Origin: Streptococcus oralis
GTDB lineage: Bacteria > Bacillota > Bacilli > Lactobacillales > Streptococcaceae
DNA: 64,000 nucleotides
Direction: 5' to 3'
Assembly: GCF_016028255.1 (NCBI RefSeq)
Contig: NZ_CP065707.1
Location: forward strand, 1,875,001-1,939,000
The notes beneath the pieces are model-generated. The model was given only the letters and a program-made list of their open reading frames with translations, was not told where the DNA came from and made no database searches. Both the position numbers and the translations under genes were made by a program. Numbering within the stretch: the first letter of the stretch is position 1; every line of letters starts with the position of its first letter. Positions 59,399-64,000 of this stretch are shown here, piece after piece.

Positions 59399-61174
59399 TT
59401 ATTTAATTACGCGTGATTGCAAACCTTCTTCTTCCAAGAAGAGGCGGAATGGTACGAGTTCTTCTGCTTCGTATTTTTCCTTGAAGGCTTTGATTGCTTC
59501 TTCTGAGTGAAGTTTTGGATCCAATTCAAGTACTTCTACTGGAAGTGGACGGTGTTGAGTGATGCGAGCATCGATCACAACAGTTTTACCTTCTTTATTG
59601 AGTTTCACAGCTTCTGCAACAACTGCGTCGATGTCTTCGATACGATCAACTGTAAATCCAACAGCTCCTTGAGCTTCAGCGATTTTCGCGTAGTCCGCGT
59701 TAGGGAAGTCACAACCAAACAAGTGTTTGTTTGTGTCTTCGTATTTGTCCTTGATGAAGGCATATTTACCATTTGAGAAGACAACGTTGATAACTGGAAG
59801 GTCGTATTGAACGTTTGTGATAACGTCTGGGTAACACATGTTGAATGCACCGTCACCCATGATGTTCCATACTTGGCGATCTGGATTGTCTTTCTTAGCA
59901 GCGATACCACCAGGAAGGGCAATACCCATTGTCGCAAAGAGTGGAGATGTACGCCACATATTCTTAGGTGTCATGTGAAGGTGACGAGTAGATGTTTGAG
60001 TAGTGTCACCTACGTCGATTGAGTAGATAGCGTCTTGGTCAGCATGTTTGTTAATGGCATTGTAAACTTGATACAATTGCAATTCACCCTCAGTTTTACC
60101 TTCGAGTTTGTTCATGTAATCACGCCAGTTTTGGTTGTTCTTCACGTTTGCACGCCACCATGGAGTAGACTCAACTGGGTTTACCTTGTCAAGGATTGCT
60201 TTCGCTGCTTGACCTGCATCACCAAGGATAGAAGCATCAAGGGCATGACGTTTACCAAGTTTGTAAGGATCGATGTCCACTTGGATGAATTTTTCAGTGT
60301 TCTTGAAGGCTTCGTAAACTTCAGCAAATGGGAAGTTTGAACCAAGGAAAAGAACTGTGTCTGCTTCGAAGACCACTTCGTTGGCTGGTTTCCAACCAAC
60401 ACGGTAAGCAGAACCTGTCAAACCTTCATAGTTCCACTCAAAGGCTTCAAAGTTTTTACCAGTTGTGATGATTGGTGCTTTAATTTTACGTGACAATTCA
60501 GTAATCACTTCACCAGCTTTGACACCACCGTAACCAGCGTAAATAACTGGACGCTCAGCATTGTTCAAGATTTCAACAGCTTTGTCGATTTCAACTTCGT
60601 TCAAGGCAGGAGCGATAAATGAACGCTCGTATGAACCTGATCCATAGTATGAGTTTTCGTCGATTTCTTGGAAACCGAAGTTTACTGGGATTTCAACAAC
60701 AGCTGGACCTTTTTTAGAAACTGCGGCACGGCAAGCTTCGTCGATTACTTTTGGTAATTGCTCAGCGTAAGCTACACGTTTGTTGTAAACAGCGATACCG
60801 TTGTACATTGGGTTTTGGTTCAATTCTTGGAAGGCATCCATATTGAGTTCGTTAACAGGACGTGATCCAAGGATAGCAAGGAATGGAGTGTTATCCATAG
60901 CTGCATCGTAAACACCGTTAATCAAGTGAGTCGCACCTGGACCACCTGAACCAACTGCAACCCCAATTGAGCCGCCGAATTTAGCTTGCATAACCGCTGC
61001 AAGAGCACCTGTTTCTTCGTGGCGAACTTGCAAGAAGCGGATATCTTTGTCTTCAGCCAAAGCGTCCATCAATGAGCTGAGTGTTCCTGATGGGATACCG
61101 TAGATTGTGTCTACGCCCCATGTTTTCAATACATTAAGCATTGCTGCAGATGCAGTAATTTTCCCTTGAGTCAT
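59399..61174 (-). CDS. spxB: Pyruvate oxidase SpxB
   Basis: The 591-residue thiamine-diphosphate flavoenzyme converts pyruvate, phosphate and oxygen to acetyl phosphate, CO2 and hydrogen peroxide. It is the main peroxide source of mitis-group streptococci. The activating Glu is in [12 protein letters not shown]. The thiamine-binding GDG motif is [17 protein letters not shown], and the FAD region includes [15 protein letters not shown]. The N-terminus [20 protein letters not shown] is standard. Cre-like strings upstream at 61236-61249 and 61336-61349 suggest carbon control. Confidence 0.98.
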   Translation of the reverse strand: MTQGKITASAAMLNVLKTWGVDTIYGIPSGTLSSLMDALAEDKDIRFLQVRHEETGALAAVMQAKFGGSIGVAVGSGGPGATHLINGVYDAAMDNTPFLAILGSRPVNELNMDAFQELNQNPMYNGIAVYNKRVAYAEQLPKVIDEACRAAVSKKGPAVVEIPVNFGFQEIDENSYYGSGSYERSFIAPALNEVEIDKAVEILNNAERPVIYAGYGGVKAGEVITELSRKIKAPIITTGKNFEAFEWNYEGLTGSAYRVGWKPANEVVFEADTVLFLGSNFPFAEVYEAFKNTEKFIQVDIDPYKLGKRHALDASILGDAGQAAKAILDKVNPVESTPWWRANVKNNQNWRDYMNKLEGKTEGELQLYQVYNAINKHADQDAIYSIDVGDTTQTSTRHLHMTPKNMWRTSPLFATMGIALPGGIAAKKDNPDRQVWNIMGDGAFNMCYPDVITNVQYDLPVINVVFSNGKYAFIKDKYEDTNKHLFGCDFPNADYAKIAEAQGAVGFTVDRIEDIDAVVAEAVKLNKEGKTVVIDARITQHRPLPVEVLELDPKLHSEEAIKAFKEKYEAEELVPFRLFLEEEGLQSRVIK

Positions 61175-61235
61175 AATGATAACTCTCCTTCAAAATAATT
61201 TCATACATTTACAAAAAGCGCTTTTATATGTTGTT

Positions 61236-61349
61236 TGAAAGCGATTCAGTAAATTTACAATCCTAATTTACCACATTTACTTTGAGTATCCTAAGAATGT
61301 GCTCAGAAGTTTGCATTCTCTATTACAGCACAGATTGAAAACGCTTCAG
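61236..61349. promoter_or_regulatory. Paired cre-like motifs upstream of spxB
   Basis: TGAAAGCGATTCAG (61236-61249) and TGAAAACGCTTCAG (61336-61349) are two near copies exactly 100 bases apart. Each matches the WGWAARCGYTWWMA core with two or three mismatches. The palindrome AAAAGCGCTTTT lies nearby at 61214-61225. CcpA binding is possible but not certain. Confidence 0.45.
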
Positions 61350-61369
61350 AAAACTGTTTTATAATAAAA

Positions 61370-61389
61370 AAGCGAGCAAGCTCGCTTTT
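61370..61389 (-). terminator. Terminator of copA
   Basis: On the minus strand AAGCGAGC ... GCTCGCTT forms a compact stem with a T tract. It begins within the copA stop codon region. Confidence 0.85.
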
Positions 61390-63631
61390 AGTCTATTTTA
61401 CTAAAGTTTAGCATGAGTGAACTGGTCAAAACAGATACAGAACTAAAGGCCATAGCTAGACCAGCCAGTTCTGGATTGAGGGCTAATCCAATTCCTGAAA
61501 AGACTCCTGCTGCAATCGGAATTCCGGCGACATTGTAGATAAAGGCCCAGAAAAGATTGAGCAGAATTCGATTGAAGGTTTTCTTGCTCATGTCAAAGGC
61601 ACGAACGACTCCTAGGAGGTTATTAGTTGTCAACACCAAATCTGCTGACTCGATGGCAATATCTGTTCCAGCTCCCATAGCAATCCCCACATCTGCTACA
61701 CTGAGGGCAGGAGCGTCATTGATACCATCACCAACAAAGGCTACTTTTCCAGCTGATTGTAGTTTATGGATTTCATGGGCTTTTTCTTCTGGCAAGACAC
61801 CTGCAATGACCTCTTCGATTCCGATCTGATCGGCAATAGCACGCGCCACGCCAGCATTATCCCCTGTCAGCATGACTGTTTTAAGTCCACGTTTTTTCAG
61901 CTGACTGATGGCTAGCTTGGCATTTTCCTTGGGGATATCTTGCAGGGCAAGCAAGCCTTTGATTTCATTGTCAACAGCCAAGTAGACAACTGTCTTAGCT
62001 TCTTTTTCCAATTCTTCTAGTTTTTCTTGATAAGTGCTAGAAATGTTCATGCCATCCAGCATTTTAGCATTTCCAAGCAGAACTTGTTTTCCATTGATTT
62101 GCCCTGAAACACCTTTTCCGTGCAAGGCTTGGAAATTTTCCACAGTTTGAATCTCAAGCCCAGCTTCACTCGCTCGCTTGACAATGGCCTCAGCCAGTGG
62201 GTGTTGGGAAGCTTCTTCCAAGGAGGCTGCCAATCCAAGCACTTCTACTTCGTTGCCGATGATATCTGTTACCACAGGTTTCCCTTCCGTCAAAGTCCCG
62301 GTCTTATCAAAGACAATAGTTTGAACTTTCTGGATTTCCTGTAAGACGGTTCCATTCTTGAGGAGAACCCCCATTTTGGCACTGCGACCTGTCCCCACCA
62401 TAAGAGCTGTCGGTGTTGCAAGACCCAAGGCACAAGGGCAGGCGATAATCAAAACAGCCACTCCATAGAGAAGAGAAGAGACAAAACTCGCTCCAAGCAC
62501 GACTACACTATCCCTGAGCAAGACGAACCAAACCCAAAAGGTCACAATCCCTAAAATGACAACCGCTGGTACAAAAATCCCTGAAACCTTATCCGTCAAA
62601 TCCTGAATTGGTGCTCGGCTGGTCTGGGCTTTCTTCACAAAGTCCACAATCTGTGCCAAGACAGTCTCTGAACCAACTTTTTCTGCTTTAAAAACAAGCG
62701 TTCCGCTATTATTGATGGTTGAGCCAATGACGGTATCTCCAACTGTTTTGTCTACCGGCAGGCTCTCACCTGTCACCATAGACTCATCAATACTGGACAC
62801 ACCTTCGACTACAACCCCATCAACCGCAATCTTTTCACCGGGACGCACTCGAATCAGGTCACCTACCTTGACTTGGTCCAAGGGGATTTGAACATAGCTA
62901 TCATCACGCAAGACTTCTGCAGTTTTAGCCTGCAAGTCAAGTAATTTCTCCACAGCTTGGGAAGTATTTTTTCGCATTTTTTCCTCAAAAACGGCTCCCA
63001 AAAGAACGAAGAAGAAGATAAATGCAGCACTTTCAAAGTAAACGGGGAGACCAGCGAAGAGGGCAACTAAGCTATAGAAATAGGCCACTAGGGTTCCCAG
63101 AGCAACCAGGGTATCCATGTTGGCATTGTGCTTTTTAAAGCTGGCCCAAGCACTCTGGATATAAGGACCACCTGCTACTAGCATGATGGGTGTTGTGGCT
63201 AAAAAGGTGCCCCAACGCATGACTTGGTGACTAATTCCTCCTGTCGACATCCCAATCATGATAATCACAAGAGGCAGGGTAAAGATACTAGTAATCCAAA
63301 AACGTTGCAAAAGTGACAAAGATTTTCGAGTCTTCTCAACTACGGTATAACTTCCCTTTTGCATCTTCATACCACATGAGAATGCATGCTCACCCAACTC
63401 TTGAGGTGTAAAACGAATTGTCTTCTCTTCATCTACGCTGATTGGTTCCAAGATGCCTTCTTCTTCAAACAGAATTTCCTTATAACAGTTTGAAGGTGTC
63501 ACACGGTGAAAGGTGATCTCAGCAGGAACTCCTTTTTGCAGTTGAATGTGGGCTGGATGGTAGCCTTTGTCTGCCGTGATACGGATTTTTTGAACACCAT
63601 TTTCAAGACTTGCTTTTACGATTTCAGTCAT
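61388..63631 (-). CDS. copA: Copper-exporting P1B-type ATPase CopA
   Basis: The 747-residue pump expels Cu(I). The first roughly 100 residues form a cupredoxin-like domain ending in [10 protein letters not shown], like that of CupA, in place of the usual CxxC metal-binding domain. The ATPase core has TGES, the membrane metal site CPC ([15 protein letters not shown]), the phosphorylation site [11 protein letters not shown] ([11 protein letters not shown]) and [10 protein letters not shown]. The start is 9 bases after the cupA stop, so they form one operon. The regulator CopY would lie to the right of the window. Confidence 0.97.
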   Translation of the reverse strand: MTEIVKASLENGVQKIRITADKGYHPAHIQLQKGVPAEITFHRVTPSNCYKEILFEEEGILEPISVDEEKTIRFTPQELGEHAFSCGMKMQKGSYTVVEKTRKSLSLLQRFWITSIFTLPLVIIMIGMSTGGISHQVMRWGTFLATTPIMLVAGGPYIQSAWASFKKHNANMDTLVALGTLVAYFYSLVALFAGLPVYFESAAFIFFFVLLGAVFEEKMRKNTSQAVEKLLDLQAKTAEVLRDDSYVQIPLDQVKVGDLIRVRPGEKIAVDGVVVEGVSSIDESMVTGESLPVDKTVGDTVIGSTINNSGTLVFKAEKVGSETVLAQIVDFVKKAQTSRAPIQDLTDKVSGIFVPAVVILGIVTFWVWFVLLRDSVVVLGASFVSSLLYGVAVLIIACPCALGLATPTALMVGTGRSAKMGVLLKNGTVLQEIQKVQTIVFDKTGTLTEGKPVVTDIIGNEVEVLGLAASLEEASQHPLAEAIVKRASEAGLEIQTVENFQALHGKGVSGQINGKQVLLGNAKMLDGMNISSTYQEKLEELEKEAKTVVYLAVDNEIKGLLALQDIPKENAKLAISQLKKRGLKTVMLTGDNAGVARAIADQIGIEEVIAGVLPEEKAHEIHKLQSAGKVAFVGDGINDAPALSVADVGIAMGAGTDIAIESADLVLTTNNLLGVVRAFDMSKKTFNRILLNLFWAFIYNVAGIPIAAGVFSGIGLALNPELAGLAMAFSSVSVLTSSLMLNFSKID

Positions 63632-63640
63632 ATCATTCTC

Positions 63641-64000
63641 CTATTCTACAATCATCTTACCGTGCATCATATTCATGCCACAAGAGAAACCATACTCTCC
63701 AGCCTGTTCAGGTGTGATTTCCACTACATACTCTTCACCCATAGGCAAGTCCGCATGCACTCCAAAATCTGGGAAAACAATCTGATCTAGGCAGGGTGAA
63801 GGGTCCTTGCGGTCAAAGACGATACGGGCTGGCACTGATTTCTTAAGAATAATCAACTCAGGCGTATAGCCCCCTTTGACTTCCACTCGAATCTCTTGGT
63901 AGCCCTTTTTTTGCTGGGCCTTTTGTTCAGATTTTTCAGGCTTTTTGAAAAACCAAAACAAGATAAACGCGATAAGGGCAATACAAATAATGGTTACAAT
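63641..64000 (-). CDS. cupA: Copper chaperone CupA, 5' end outside window
   Basis: A membrane-anchored Cu(I)-binding protein that passes copper to CopA. The visible reading frame starts inside the N-terminal membrane helix (TIICIALIAFILFWFF) and continues into a Lys/Glu-rich linker and a cupredoxin-like domain. That domain ends in YGFSCGMNMMHGKMIVE, where Cys and Met residues bind copper. The true start codon lies beyond position 64000, and the internal TTG at 63961 is not a real start. Confidence 0.93.
   Translation of the reverse strand: MVTIICIALIAFILFWFFKKPEKSEQKAQQKKGYQEIRVEVKGGYTPELIILKKSVPARIVFDRKDPSPCLDQIVFPDFGVHADLPMGEEYVVEITPEQAGEYGFSCGMNMMHGKMIVE

Overview
The window looks like a chromosome segment from a mitis-group Streptococcus, most like S. 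mitis or a close relative of S. pneumoniae. The grounds are a pyruvate oxidase (spxB), a CupA-CopA copper-export pair, a BgaA-type surface beta-galactosidase whose catalytic glutamates fall at residues 564 and 645, an M26 zinc metalloprotease of the ZmpB type, a choline-binding-type surface protein, and a BOX repeat. Almost every gene is on the minus strand, so transcription runs from high to low coordinates. The exceptions are a DUF3042 gene and a sodium-dependent transporter.

Positions 1-26305 form an accessory-Sec (aSec) and serine-rich-repeat glycoprotein (SRRP) locus. In transcription order it holds secY2, asp1, asp2, asp3, secA2, an unusual serine/glutamate/tryptophan-rich protein with no signal peptide, a degenerate GH1 glycosidase, a terminator, a DivIVA-like coiled-coil gene, gtfA, gtfB, an Asp4-like gene, another terminator, and then the SRRP itself. 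The SRRP runs off the left edge. It has a KxYKxGKxW signal peptide, a short serine-rich segment, a binding region and at least 2,700 residues of serine-rich repeats. A one-base deletion near 9387-9390 breaks it. Beyond the break the reading frame is open all the way to position 1, which points to a recent lesion or a sequencing error. GtfA and GtfB should put GlcNAc on the serine-rich protein in the cytosol, and SecA2, SecY2 and the Asp proteins should export it.

Positions 26306-34473 hold a 677-base intergenic region with the likely secY2 promoter, then bgaA (2413 residues, YSIRK signal, LPNTG anchor) with a cre site between its promoter and start codon. Positions 34474-39217 hold the housekeeping run miaA-hflX-unknown-rnz-SDR and the divergent DUF3042 gene. 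Next come a BOX element, thyA, an HD-domain hydrolase and a ROK glucokinase. Positions 41920-52500 hold surface and virulence genes: a Pro-Lys-rich choline-binding-type protein, a pabB-pabC fusion, the ZmpB-like protease and a UPF0340 gene coupled to it.

Positions 52728-64000 are metabolic: a TipA-type MerR regulator with a 19-base-spacer promoter, an NSS-family transporter with an attenuator-like leader, manA, an intact GH1 6-phospho-beta-glucosidase, a DUF3592 membrane protein, a SemiSWEET, a VOC protein between two identical terminators, spxB, copA and the 3' part of cupA. The least explained part is the trio inside the aSec locus: a cytosolic SRR-like protein, a degenerate GH1 protein and a DivIVA-like protein. 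They are not among the standard aSec/SRRP parts I know.
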